Below are positions 33,011 to 40,586 of a stretch of 64,000 bases of DNA, one piece after another. The stretch is from assembly GCF_003130705.1 (NCBI RefSeq), contig NZ_CP021354.1:2232001-2296000 (forward strand). Reading direction: 5' to 3'. This stretch comes from Rhodococcus oxybenzonivorans (GTDB lineage: Bacteria; Actinomycetota; Actinomycetes; Mycobacteriales; Mycobacteriaceae). Within the stretch, counting starts at the first letter, position 1, and each line of letters opens with the position of its first letter. A program made the position numbers and the translations under genes. Under the pieces are notes generated by a model, which was given only the letters and a program-made list of their open reading frames with translations, made no database searches and was not told where the DNA came from.

Positions 33011-33463
33011 GTGTTGGTGATTCGAGCGGATCTCGTCGACGCAATGGTGGCGCATGCCCGGGCGGATCATCCGGACGAGGCGTGCGGTGTCATCGCGGGG
33101 CCTGAGGGCTCCGATCGCCCCGAACGGCACATTCCGATGATCAATGCGGAGCGGTCTCCGACGTTCTACCGCTTCGACTCGGGGGAGCAACTTCGGGTGT
33201 GGCGGGCGATGGAGGAGGCCGACGAGGTTCCCGTGGTGATCTACCACTCGCATACCGCCACCGAGGCGTATCCGAGTAGAACCGATATCTCGTTCGCGTC
33301 CGAACCGGATGCGCACTACGTGCTGATCTCCACGCGGAACCCTGACAGCCACGACCTCCGCAGTTACCGCATCCTCGACGGCGAGGTCACCGAGGAACCC
33401 GTCGATGTGGTGCAAAGTTACAAGTTCGCCCACACGTCCGTGGCAGACGTTCCCGACAAGTGA
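33011..33463 (+). CDS. mec: Mec, JAMM-family CysO-cysteine peptidase
   Basis: Zinc peptidase that releases cysteine from the C-terminus of CysO in the protein-bound sulfide pathway. 150 residues; the JAMM motif is clear: HSHTATEAYPSRTD, with an upstream Glu in DHPDEACGVIAG. The start at GTG 33011 is chosen for GGAGG at 32998-33002 with 8-nt spacing; the open frame extends back to 32888 without family-like sequence. Next to cysO and cysM, the complete set for this route. Confidence 0.94.
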   Translation: MLVIRADLVDAMVAHARADHPDEACGVIAGPEGSDRPERHIPMINAERSPTFYRFDSGEQLRVWRAMEEADEVPVVIYHSHTATEAYPSRTDISFASEPDAHYVLISTRNPDSHDLRSYRILDGEVTEEPVDVVQSYKFAHTSVADVPDK

Positions 33464-33524
33464 CCCCGCCGTCCTCCGCGGACGGGTCCGTGCCGGAAAA
33501 ATCCCACACCTCGAGGAGCCGACC

Positions 33525-33797
33525 ATGGCTGTCACCGTTTCGATCCCTACCATCCTCCGCGCGCACACCGGCGGTGAAAAGCGAGTAGAGGCAACAGGTC
33601 CCACTCTCTCTGCCGTCATCGACGATCTCGACGTCAACTACGGCGGCATCAAGGAGCGCCTGATCAACGACGGACGTCTGCACCGATTCGTGAACGTGTA
33701 CGTCAACGACGAGGACGTCCGGTTCTCGGGCGGACTCGAGACCGAGGTGGCCGACGGAGACTCGGTCACCATCCTGCCTGCCGTCGCGGGAGGGTGA
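33525..33797 (+). CDS. cysO: CysO sulfur carrier protein
   Basis: Ubiquitin-like (MoaD/ThiS-type) protein of 90 residues that carries a thiocarboxylate on its C-terminal glycine pair (ends ILPAVAGG). Beta-grasp pattern: SIPTILRAHTGGEKRVEA at the start, VNVYVNDEDVRF in the middle. ATG 33525 preceded by GAGG at about 33514. CysM uses the thiocarboxylate with O-phosphoserine, and Mec then trims off the cysteine. Confidence 0.95.
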   Translation: MAVTVSIPTILRAHTGGEKRVEATGPTLSAVIDDLDVNYGGIKERLINDGRLHRFVNVYVNDEDVRFSGGLETEVADGDSVTILPAVAGG

Positions 33798-34769
<972 letters not shown>

Positions 34770-34788
34770 TGAGAACGGTGCGTGGAGC

Positions 34789-35421
34789 ATGACTTCGTCG
34801 ATCGATCCGGTGCAGCCGCAGCAGAAGCGGCCGCTGTGGCTGCAGTCGGCCGTCGTGATCGGCGTCTTCACCGTCCTGCTGTACGCGATCGAGGTCGTCG
34901 ACGTGGTCTCGGGCGAGGTCCTCGAGAGGAACGGGGTACTGCCGCGATCGGTGGACGGTCTGTGGGGCATTCTCTTCGCGCCCGTTCTGCACGACGACTG
35001 GAATCATCTGATCGGCAACACCATTCCCCTCATCGTGCTCGGTTTCCTCGTGCTGCTGTCCGGGGTGGCCAGAGGACTCGCGGCGACCGGGATCATCTGG
35101 GTGATCGGGGGTCTCGGCACCTGGCTGACAGGTGGCGCATCCGACAACCACATCGGATCCTCCATTCTGATCTTCGGATGGTTGGCGTATCTCCTGGTGC
35201 GCGGGCTGTTCACCCGGCACTTCGGCCAGATTCTGCTCGGCGTCGTGGTGTTCGTCTTCTACGGCGGCATGTTGTGGGGCGTACTGCCCAGCCAGCCGCA
35301 CGTCTCCTGGCAAGGTCACCTCTTCGGCGCGATCGGGGGAGTGCTCGCCGCCTGGGCTCTCTCGGCGGACGCCCGCAGGGAGCGCGCCCAGAAGTCGGTC
35401 GGGCCGCGTTCCCTCACCTGA
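34789..35421 (+). CDS. rhomboid family intramembrane protease
   Basis: 210 residues, about six membrane helices. The catalytic Ser is in HIGSSILIFGWL (GSS pattern) and the His in SWQGHLFGAIGG; HDDWNHLIGNTIPLIVLG provides the conserved N-terminal loop and the His-x-x-Gly-Asn helix. Equivalent to Rv1337. A good ribosome site is not evident at 34789. After it, where M. tuberculosis has murI, 224 bp without a gene follow. Confidence 0.9.
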   Translation: MTSSIDPVQPQQKRPLWLQSAVVIGVFTVLLYAIEVVDVVSGEVLERNGVLPRSVDGLWGILFAPVLHDDWNHLIGNTIPLIVLGFLVLLSGVARGLAATGIIWVIGGLGTWLTGGASDNHIGSSILIFGWLAYLLVRGLFTRHFGQILLGVVVFVFYGGMLWGVLPSQPHVSWQGHLFGAIGGVLAAWALSADARRERAQKSVGPRSLT

Positions 35422-35645
35422 CTGTTGCCCGCCGGGATCACCACGCCCCGGCAGCGGGCGGTTGCCCACGGCGGGCCCGGCGGTAGTCGAGAGTCGGTCG
35501 GAGGAGGATACCGAGGGCGGCTTGCCTGGGCGAACATAGCCCGAATCTCGCGGCTAGGTCACAGTCGGTCATCAGTTGTGAAGTCGACGCGCCAATTCCG
35601 CCGGAAGCTTTTTCGGCGACGGGTCGCCATGGCAGCATGGCGGGT

Positions 35646-36404
35646 ATGCGCATTACCGTCCTGGGGTGTTCAGGCAGCGTCTCCGGACCAGACTCACCCG
35701 CATCGGGCTATTTGTTGACGGCGCCGGACACTCCGCCGCTGGTAATGGACTTCGGGCCCGGTGTCCTCGGTGCTCTCCAGAAATTCGCCGATCCCGGTGA
35801 GGTGTCCGTGTTCCTCACCCACCTGCATGCCGATCACTGCCTGGACCTTCCCGGGCTGCTCGTCTGGCGCCGCTACCATCCGCACCCGCCGGAAGGTCGG
35901 GCCCTCGTCTACGGACCGTCCGACACCGCTCGCCGGATCGGCGTGGCGTCAGCGGAATGCGGTGGCGACATCGACGACATTTCCGACACGATCGAACTGC
36001 GCCACTGGGCGGACGGCGTTCCCGTCACCTTCGGTGACCTCACCATTACCGCCCGCCGCGTGAACCATCCGCCGGAGGCGTACGGACTCCGCGTGACCGA
36101 CGGCACCGGCCGCACTCTCGTGTACAGCGGTGACACCGGCATGTGCGAAGAAGTGGTCGAACTGGCGCGCGGAGCCGACGTCCTGCTCGCCGAGGCATCG
36201 TGGACGCACAGCCCGGATCGGCCGAAGGGGGTGCATCTCTCCGGCACCGAAGCCGGCCAGGTCGCCCGCCGCGCCGAGGTCGGCGAACTTCTTCTCACCC
36301 ACATCCCACCCTGGACCTCGCGGGAAGATGTCATCGCCGAGGCCAAGGCCGAGTTCTCCGGACCCGTTCACGCGGTGACCGCGAGCGGCGTCTACGACGT
36401 CTGA
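35646..36404 (+). CDS. metallo-beta-lactamase fold cyclic nucleotide phosphodiesterase
   Basis: 252 residues with the metal motif THLHADHCLDLPG (HxHxDH) near residue 60 and further ligands in VNHPPEAYGLRV, SGDTGM and LLTHIPPW. Relatives of this gene (Rv1339) act on cAMP; the assignment rests on that knowledge and on position. ATG 35646 is preferred to ATG 35637. The window also encodes an adenylate cyclase 25 kb away and a CRP-like site near fas. Confidence 0.88.
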   Translation: MRITVLGCSGSVSGPDSPASGYLLTAPDTPPLVMDFGPGVLGALQKFADPGEVSVFLTHLHADHCLDLPGLLVWRRYHPHPPEGRALVYGPSDTARRIGVASAECGGDIDDISDTIELRHWADGVPVTFGDLTITARRVNHPPEAYGLRVTDGTGRTLVYSGDTGMCEEVVELARGADVLLAEASWTHSPDRPKGVHLSGTEAGQVARRAEVGELLLTHIPPWTSREDVIAEAKAEFSGPVHAVTASGVYDV

Positions 36405-36449
36405 AGCCGTGTGCCCGGGCTCTCGGACCGGACGACTAGGCTCTCGGCT

Positions 36450-37235
36450 GTGACAACACGAGATGACGGTAGGGCGGACGACGAACTCCGCGAGGTCAAG
36501 ATCACCCGCGGCTTCACCACACACCCCGCAGGATCGGTGTTGGTCGAATTCGGCAACACGAGGGTGATGTGCACGGCAAGCGTCGAGGACGGCGTGCCCC
36601 GATGGCGTCAGGGCTCCGGGCTGGGCTGGCTGACCGCTGAATACGCGATGCTGCCCGCTGCCACCCACACCCGCAGCGGACGTGAGTCCGTGAAGGGCAA
36701 GGTGGGTGGCCGGACTCAGGAGATCAGCCGATTGATCGGCCGTTCCCTCCGCGCGTGCATCGACCTCGCCGCCATCGGCGAGAACACCATCGCGCTCGAC
36801 TGCGATGTCCTGCAAGCGGACGGGGGAACCCGCACCGCCGCCGTCACCGGAGCCTATGTCGCGCTGGTCGACGCAGTCACGTATCTGCGGGCGGCAGGCC
36901 GGCTCACAGATCCGCAACCGATTTCCTGCGGAATCGCCGCGGTGAGTGTCGGCGTGGTCGATGGTCGTGTTCGACTCGATCTGCCCTACGAGGAGGATTC
37001 CAGGGCAGAGGTCGACATGAACGTGGTGGCCACCGACACGGGCACACTCGTCGAGATCCAGGGCACCGGCGAAGGAGCCACCTTCCCGCGCAGCACCCTC
37101 GACAAACTTCTCGATTCGGCTCTGGCGGGTTGCGAGCAATTGTTCGAAATCCAGAAGACCGCACTGGAACTGCCGTATCCCGGCGTCCTGCCCGAACCCA
37201 AGGTCGTGGTGCCGAAGAAGAAGTTCGGGAGCTAG
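36450..37235 (+). CDS. rph: ribonuclease PH
   Basis: Phosphorolytic 3'-5' exoribonuclease that trims tRNA 3' ends. 261 residues from GTG 36450 ([21 protein letters not shown]), which matches the usual family start; an open frame begins at 36411. Conserved: [36 protein letters not shown] and [18 protein letters not shown]. Coupled to rdgB 4 bp downstream. Confidence 0.95.
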   Translation: MTTRDDGRADDELREVKITRGFTTHPAGSVLVEFGNTRVMCTASVEDGVPRWRQGSGLGWLTAEYAMLPAATHTRSGRESVKGKVGGRTQEISRLIGRSLRACIDLAAIGENTIALDCDVLQADGGTRTAAVTGAYVALVDAVTYLRAAGRLTDPQPISCGIAAVSVGVVDGRVRLDLPYEEDSRAEVDMNVVATDTGTLVEIQGTGEGATFPRSTLDKLLDSALAGCEQLFEIQKTALELPYPGVLPEPKVVVPKKKFGS

Positions 37236-37239
37236 TCCG

Positions 37240-37854
37240 GTGCCGGGAACACGGGTGCTCGTGGCCAGCCGCAACGCGAAGAAACTCCGGGAGCTCCATC
37301 GAGTACTCGACGCCGCGGGGGTAAAGGGCGTCGAATTGGTCGGTCTCGATGACGTACTTCCTTATCCCGAAGCTCCCGAGACAGGAGCGACGTTCGAGGA
37401 GAACGCATTGGCGAAGGCGCGCGACGGGGCTCGGGCCACCGGATTGGCCTGTGTGGCAGATGATTCGGGCTTGGAAGTGGATGCCCTGAACGGCATGCCC
37501 GGCGTGTTGTCGGCGCGGTGGTCCGGCACGCACGGCCGTGACGAGGCCAACACGGCGCTGGTCCTCGCGCAGCTCGGTGACGTTCCCGACGACCGTAGGG
37601 GAGCGGCGTTCGTCTCCGCGTGCGCGCTGGTTGTGCCCGGTGGGGAGGAGACGGTGGTCCGCGGTCAGTGGCGGGGGACTATTGCCCGCGAGCCGGTCGG
37701 TGACGGAGGATTCGGTTACGACCCGGTGTTCGTGCCGGAAGGAAGCAGCCGCTCGGCAGCACAGTTGTCGCCGGAGGAAAAGGACGCGGCCTCACATCGG
37801 GGTCGCGCACTGACCCAGCTCATTCCCGCGCTGGCCAAGCTCGCCGAGAGCTGA
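37240..37854 (+). CDS. rdgB: non-canonical purine NTP pyrophosphatase
   Basis: Hydrolyses dITP, dXTP and similar altered purine nucleotides to keep them out of DNA. 204 residues of the HAM1/RdgB family: VASRNAKKLRELHRVL at the N-terminus, TGATFEENALAKARDGA, VADDSGLEVDALNGMPGVLSARW and GFGYDPVFVP. GTG start at 37240, four bases after the rph stop. Corresponds to Rv1341. Confidence 0.95.
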   Translation: MPGTRVLVASRNAKKLRELHRVLDAAGVKGVELVGLDDVLPYPEAPETGATFEENALAKARDGARATGLACVADDSGLEVDALNGMPGVLSARWSGTHGRDEANTALVLAQLGDVPDDRRGAAFVSACALVVPGGEETVVRGQWRGTIAREPVGDGGFGYDPVFVPEGSSRSAAQLSPEEKDAASHRGRALTQLIPALAKLAES

Positions 37855-37892
37855 CGCCCGTCGGGTACGACAAATGTGGACGGGAGGGTTTC

Positions 37893-37979
37893 ATGTCTCC
37901 GATGATGGTGCCGCAAACACCGCTCGGATGGTTGGTCTACGTGATCGCTCTGATTACAGGTCAGCCGGTCATCATGTGA
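37893..37979 (+). CDS. 28-residue hydrophobic peptide (putative)
   Basis: A short reading frame of 28 codons, ATG 37893 to TGA 37979, preceded by GGGAGGG (37882-37888) five bases from the ATG. The product starts with SPMMVPQTPLGW and continues into a single hydrophobic segment, LVYVIALITGQPVIM, so a one-pass membrane peptide is likely if it is made. It lies 38 bp after rdgB and before the convergent DUF3817 gene. No relatives recalled; this is a proposal based on the ribosome site and composition. Confidence 0.5.
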   Translation: MSPMMVPQTPLGWLVYVIALITGQPVIM

Positions 37980-38012
37980 CCGGCTGATCAACGCCGACTA
38001 TTCGAACACTGA

Positions 38013-38378
38013 TCAGATCCCGAAGTCGGAACGGACCTGCTTGGTGCGCTGATGCTCTACGTAGAAGGACAGGAACGGAATGGTCCCGGCGAGCAGAGTT
38101 CCGACGGTACGACCCGCGGGCCAGCGCACCTTCACTGCCAGATCCAGCGTGACCAGCAGGTAGACGAAGTACACCCAACCGTGCACCACGGCAATCCACG
38201 TGGGCAGATTCTCGACCTGGAAGATGTACTTGGCGACCATTTCCGCTGTGAGGACGAGCAGCCACACACCGGTGGCATAGGCAAGAACCCGGTAGCGCAG
38301 CAGCGCGGGAGCGATCTTCTTACGCTTGTCCGCGTCGACGACCGAACCGGACACAGTCTCGTCCTGACCCGTGCTCAC
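38013..38378 (-). CDS. DUF3817 membrane protein
   Basis: 121 residues with three hydrophobic segments (LAYATGVWLLVLTAEMVAKYI, WIAVVHGWVYFVYLLVTLDL, TVGTLLAGTIPFLSFYVEH). Family of unknown function; Rv1342c equivalent and paralogue of the gene at 15643. GTG 38378 overlaps the stop of the upstream lipoprotein-like gene by 4 bp, as in M. tuberculosis, so both are made from one mRNA. Confidence 0.88.
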   Translation of the reverse strand: MSTGQDETVSGSVVDADKRKKIAPALLRYRVLAYATGVWLLVLTAEMVAKYIFQVENLPTWIAVVHGWVYFVYLLVTLDLAVKVRWPAGRTVGTLLAGTIPFLSFYVEHQRTKQVRSDFGI

Positions 38379-38776
38379 GTGGTGCTCCTATCGTTCTCGC
38401 GAGCTGCCAGCTCGGCGAGATACTCGTTGTACTGCTGAACTTGGAGAATTTCGAGATCATCCGAAGCGTCTTCGGCGGCGACTGCGTCGACCGTGGGACG
38501 AGGAGGAAGCACGTCGGCCGGAATTTCCCGCACCTCGTCGGCTGCCTTCTCTGCCTCCGCCGGATCGGCGTCCTCGAGCTGAACGAAACGCCGATACGCA
38601 TAGATGAAGAACACCGCGAACAATGGCCACTGGAACGCATACCCGAGGTTCTGACCGTTGCCCCCCACCGCCTCGAAGCGCTCCCACTGCCACCAACCCA
38701 GCGCGAGGCACGTCACAGCCCCGGCGACCACCAGCACGACGAGTGCGGGTCGGCTTCGTCTACGGTTTCCGGACAC
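38375..38776 (-). CDS. LprD-like membrane/lipoprotein
   Basis: 133 residues beginning with a basic stretch (GNRRRSRPA), a hydrophobic segment ending AVTCLALGWWQWERF and a second one, FQWPLFAVFFIYAYRRF, then an acidic tail. Resembles Rv1343c (LprD); the Cys after AVT could be a lipid anchor, but the lipobox is weak. GTG 38776 is taken as the start; the open frame continues back to 38905 through the tRNA-Leu gene, which is not plausible as protein. Confidence 0.8.
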   Translation of the reverse strand: MSGNRRRSRPALVVLVVAGAVTCLALGWWQWERFEAVGGNGQNLGYAFQWPLFAVFFIYAYRRFVQLEDADPAEAEKAADEVREIPADVLPPRPTVDAVAAEDASDDLEILQVQQYNEYLAELAARENDRSTT

Positions 38777-38864
38777 GATGACGACGGTACCCGAAACGGT
38801 GATTGCCCTGCTAGGAGAGGTGGGCGGTATGGGCGCGGTCACACGCCCACACCGACCCGAACCG

Positions 38865-38947
38865 TGCGCGAGGGGGGATTCGAACCCCCACGCCCTTTCG
38901 GACATCAGGACCTAAACCTGACGCGTCTTCCCTTCCGCCACTCGCGC
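38865..38947 (-). tRNA. tRNA-Leu (anticodon TAG)
   Basis: Acceptor strands GCGCGAG/CTCGCGC with discriminator A, anticodon arm CAGG-TTTAGGT-CCTG (anticodon TAG), a long variable arm, and T arm GGGGGTTCGAATCCCCC. 83 nt, no encoded CCA. Lies between the LprD-like gene and the HNH gene, at the junction between two blocks that are far apart in M. tuberculosis. Confidence 0.95.
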
Positions 38948-38992
38948 GCGAACGACAGAGTACGCCATGGACAAGGCGTCCCCGCACACGCT

Positions 38993-39475
38993 TCAGCCGG
39001 CGCGCTCGCTCCTGTCGCGGCTTTTTCGTCCCGCCCACGTTGCAGTCTGTGTGTGACAGTTGGGACAGAGGAAGCGGACCTCCTCCGGACGGGAGTCGAG
39101 CGAGTCCCCACGGATGTGGTCGACGTGCAGAGTTAAAGGGCTTCCGCACCACTCCGCGTCCAGCCCGCAGATTGCGCACTTGTAGGGGACTCCGGCTTCG
39201 ATCAAGGCGCGGCGCAGAAGATGTGGCTTAACCCGTGCGCTGCCCGGAGGGCGGCGAATCAGGATCTCCTCCCACGTCATTCGGTTCTTTGCCGGTTTGC
39301 CTTTCGTGTGTGCGCTACCGGTGAAGTGCGTTGTATCGATGCCGAACTTCCGGATTCGGCGACTCAAATGCGCCTGCATTCCGCCGGACGGGCGTAGCCC
39401 GAGAAAACGGATTACGCCGGCCACGCTCGTCGATTCTGCGACCGCCTGCTCGAGAACCTCCCGGGTGTACTTCAC
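38993..39475 (-). CDS. HNH endonuclease
   Basis: 160 residues. The N-terminal half (TREVLEQAVAESTSVAGVIRFLGL, then MQAHLSRRIRKFGIDTTHF) is a DNA-binding-like region seen in phage-type HNH proteins; the C-terminal half is the nuclease: CAICG, then LHVDHIRGD (the His-Asp-His of the HNH) and CPNCHTQTATW. Two CxxC pairs would bind a structural zinc. GTG 39475 overlaps the stop of the upstream gene as GTGA, so it is the second gene of an operon that starts at 40131 and is preceded by a LexA-type operator. Restriction, homing or repair roles are all possible. Confidence 0.88.
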   Translation of the reverse strand: MKYTREVLEQAVAESTSVAGVIRFLGLRPSGGMQAHLSRRIRKFGIDTTHFTGSAHTKGKPAKNRMTWEEILIRRPPGSARVKPHLLRRALIEAGVPYKCAICGLDAEWCGSPLTLHVDHIRGDSLDSRPEEVRFLCPNCHTQTATWAGRKSRDRSERAG

Positions 39476-40131
39476 CGTGCACCCGTAAGCCGTCGCTGAG
39501 CTCGCTGGTACCGCCAGATCGCGTGGGAGAGGGTGGCCGCGGTGACATCGAAACGGACGGCGGCGGCCGCGAGGAGTTCCTCGGCCATCGCATTCGTCAC
39601 CTCCACCTCCGGTGCAACAGCGTCGATGACGAAATCCTGGAGGAGGCAACGGCTTTCGGGAGTGTGTAGGCCGAGTTGCACCACGAAGCACTCCCATGTG
39701 GCGCTGCCGAAGCCGGCGATCTGGACGAGTGCGGAGCGGAGCACGTCGTCGTCCCGCAACTCGGATGACCGCCTGCATCCGGCGGCGACCAACGAGCGGG
39801 CGGCAAGTGCGACGGCCTCCGCCTTGGTGGTGTAGTTGCCCGGGACCCGCTGCCGGTTGCCCAGCACGGCGATCAGCTCCGCTGGGTCGTCGGCGTACTC
39901 GGACAGGGCGCCCAGATCGTCGAGCGGCACGCCTCGGTGCGCGCGCCAGCGGCCTATGACGGCACGCACCCCGGAAGCCGGCGTGCCGTAGGTGGCGCGG
40001 GCGGAGAACGCCGCGTCGAGCAGACCGGCCTCGATCTCGCGTGGCCAGCCCTCCGTCCAGTGTGGCCATGCGTCCCGAGGTAGTTCCGCGGCGATGTAGT
40101 CGATCAGGTCACGAACGTGTGCGGTGCTCAT
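39472..40131 (-). CDS. unknown protein, SOS-box controlled; possible HhH fold
   Basis: 219 residues, not recognised. Mostly helical. The segment VQIAGFGSATWECFVVQLGLH (here split: VQIAGFGSATWECF) resembles the hairpin and Gly-rich turn of HhH DNA-repair proteins, and the C-terminus is Ala-rich then basic (RYQRAQRRLTGAR). The start at ATG 40131 has GGGGGGAAA four bases upstream. A perfect LexA operator TCGAAC-GTTA-GTTCGA lies 39 bp upstream. The next gene, coupled by GTGA, encodes an HNH nuclease. These points suggest a DNA damage function, but no catalytic residues are evident. Confidence 0.72.
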   Translation of the reverse strand: MSTAHVRDLIDYIAAELPRDAWPHWTEGWPREIEAGLLDAAFSARATYGTPASGVRAVIGRWRAHRGVPLDDLGALSEYADDPAELIAVLGNRQRVPGNYTTKAEAVALAARSLVAAGCRRSSELRDDDVLRSALVQIAGFGSATWECFVVQLGLHTPESRCLLQDFVIDAVAPEVEVTNAMAEELLAAAAVRFDVTAATLSHAIWRYQRAQRRLTGAR

Positions 40132-40169
40132 TGTTTCCCCCCGGAGAACGATGTGTGTGCGTCGATGGT

Positions 40170-40185
40170 TCGAACGTTAGTTCGA
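40170..40185 (-). promoter_or_regulatory. LexA/SOS box
   Basis: TCGAACGTTAGTTCGA: perfect 6-bp arms TCGAAC/GTTCGA with a 4-bp spacer, matching the established actinobacterial SOS-box consensus TCGAAC-N4-GTTCGA with no mismatch. It sits 39 bp before the start of the gene at 40131 and about 400 bp before fas, so the unknown/HNH operon is the likely target. Confidence 0.82.
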
Positions 40186-40293
40186 GGGTCCGACACGGTT
40201 CGGGACCGAGTCGATCGGACACGGTGACGTCACGGCGGATGGGCACGACCTAGGCACTTCGTCAAGGTGGTAACAGATTGATAACGATTAATG

Positions 40294-40307
40294 TGAGGCT
40301 TTCCTCA
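40294..40307 (+). promoter_or_regulatory. inverted repeat TGAGG-N4-CCTCA, copy 1
   Basis: TGAGGCTTTCCTCA, 280 bp upstream of the fas start. With the second copy at 40445 it shares GTGAGG-NN-TTCCTCA, so both are probably bound by one regulator of fas. The regulator is not identified. Confidence 0.55.
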
Positions 40308-40380
40308 GGTTCTAGGACGTCCTTGCACCGCCGCGTCCAGCGACGACGCGACCTACTCGAGAGTCACTTTTCGAACGCTC

Positions 40381-40396
40381 TGTGATCGACATCACG
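40381..40396 (+). promoter_or_regulatory. CRP-family (cAMP receptor) site
   Basis: TGTGATCGACATCACG, one base from the TGTGA-N6-TCACA consensus of actinobacterial CRP/GlxR proteins. About 190 bp before fas and 250 bp before the opposite-strand operon; which gene it affects cannot be told. Confidence 0.5.
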
Positions 40397-40444
40397 CGCA
40401 TGTGGCGCCATGTCGAGCTCGTGTCGCTGCACTCTCCGTGAACG

Positions 40445-40458
40445 TGAGGAATTCCTCA
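40445..40458 (+). promoter_or_regulatory. inverted repeat TGAGG-N4-CCTCA, copy 2
   Basis: TGAGGAATTCCTCA, a perfect 14-bp palindrome, 128 bp before the fas start. Centre-to-centre spacing from copy 1 is 151 bp, close to a multiple of the helical turn. Confidence 0.6.
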
Positions 40459-40586
40459 TGATTCTGTGTCAACCTTGTACAGCCCGGAAGTGCTGATCAG
40501 AGCCGATGCAGCAGGCACACGATGCCGAGGGCGGCAGACCAGCAATCCCCACCTCCCCGTAGAGGTGACCAGGAGAGGACTTACGC

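Larger units (their letters stand above)
40132..40586. other. intergenic control region between SOS operon and fas
   Basis: 455 bp with no gene that I can support. It carries, from left to right, the LexA box (40170-40185), an inverted repeat TGAGGCTTTCCTCA (40294-40307), a CRP-like site (40381-40396), a second inverted repeat TGAGGAATTCCTCA (40445-40458) and the fas ribosome site AGGAGAGG (40571-40578). I see no convincing -35/-10 pair. Confidence 0.8.

Noticed and set aside
34782..35486. Plus-strand frame overlapping the rhomboid gene in another phase
   Set aside because: Arg-rich with no membrane helices, while the rhomboid frame has six helices and catalytic motifs.
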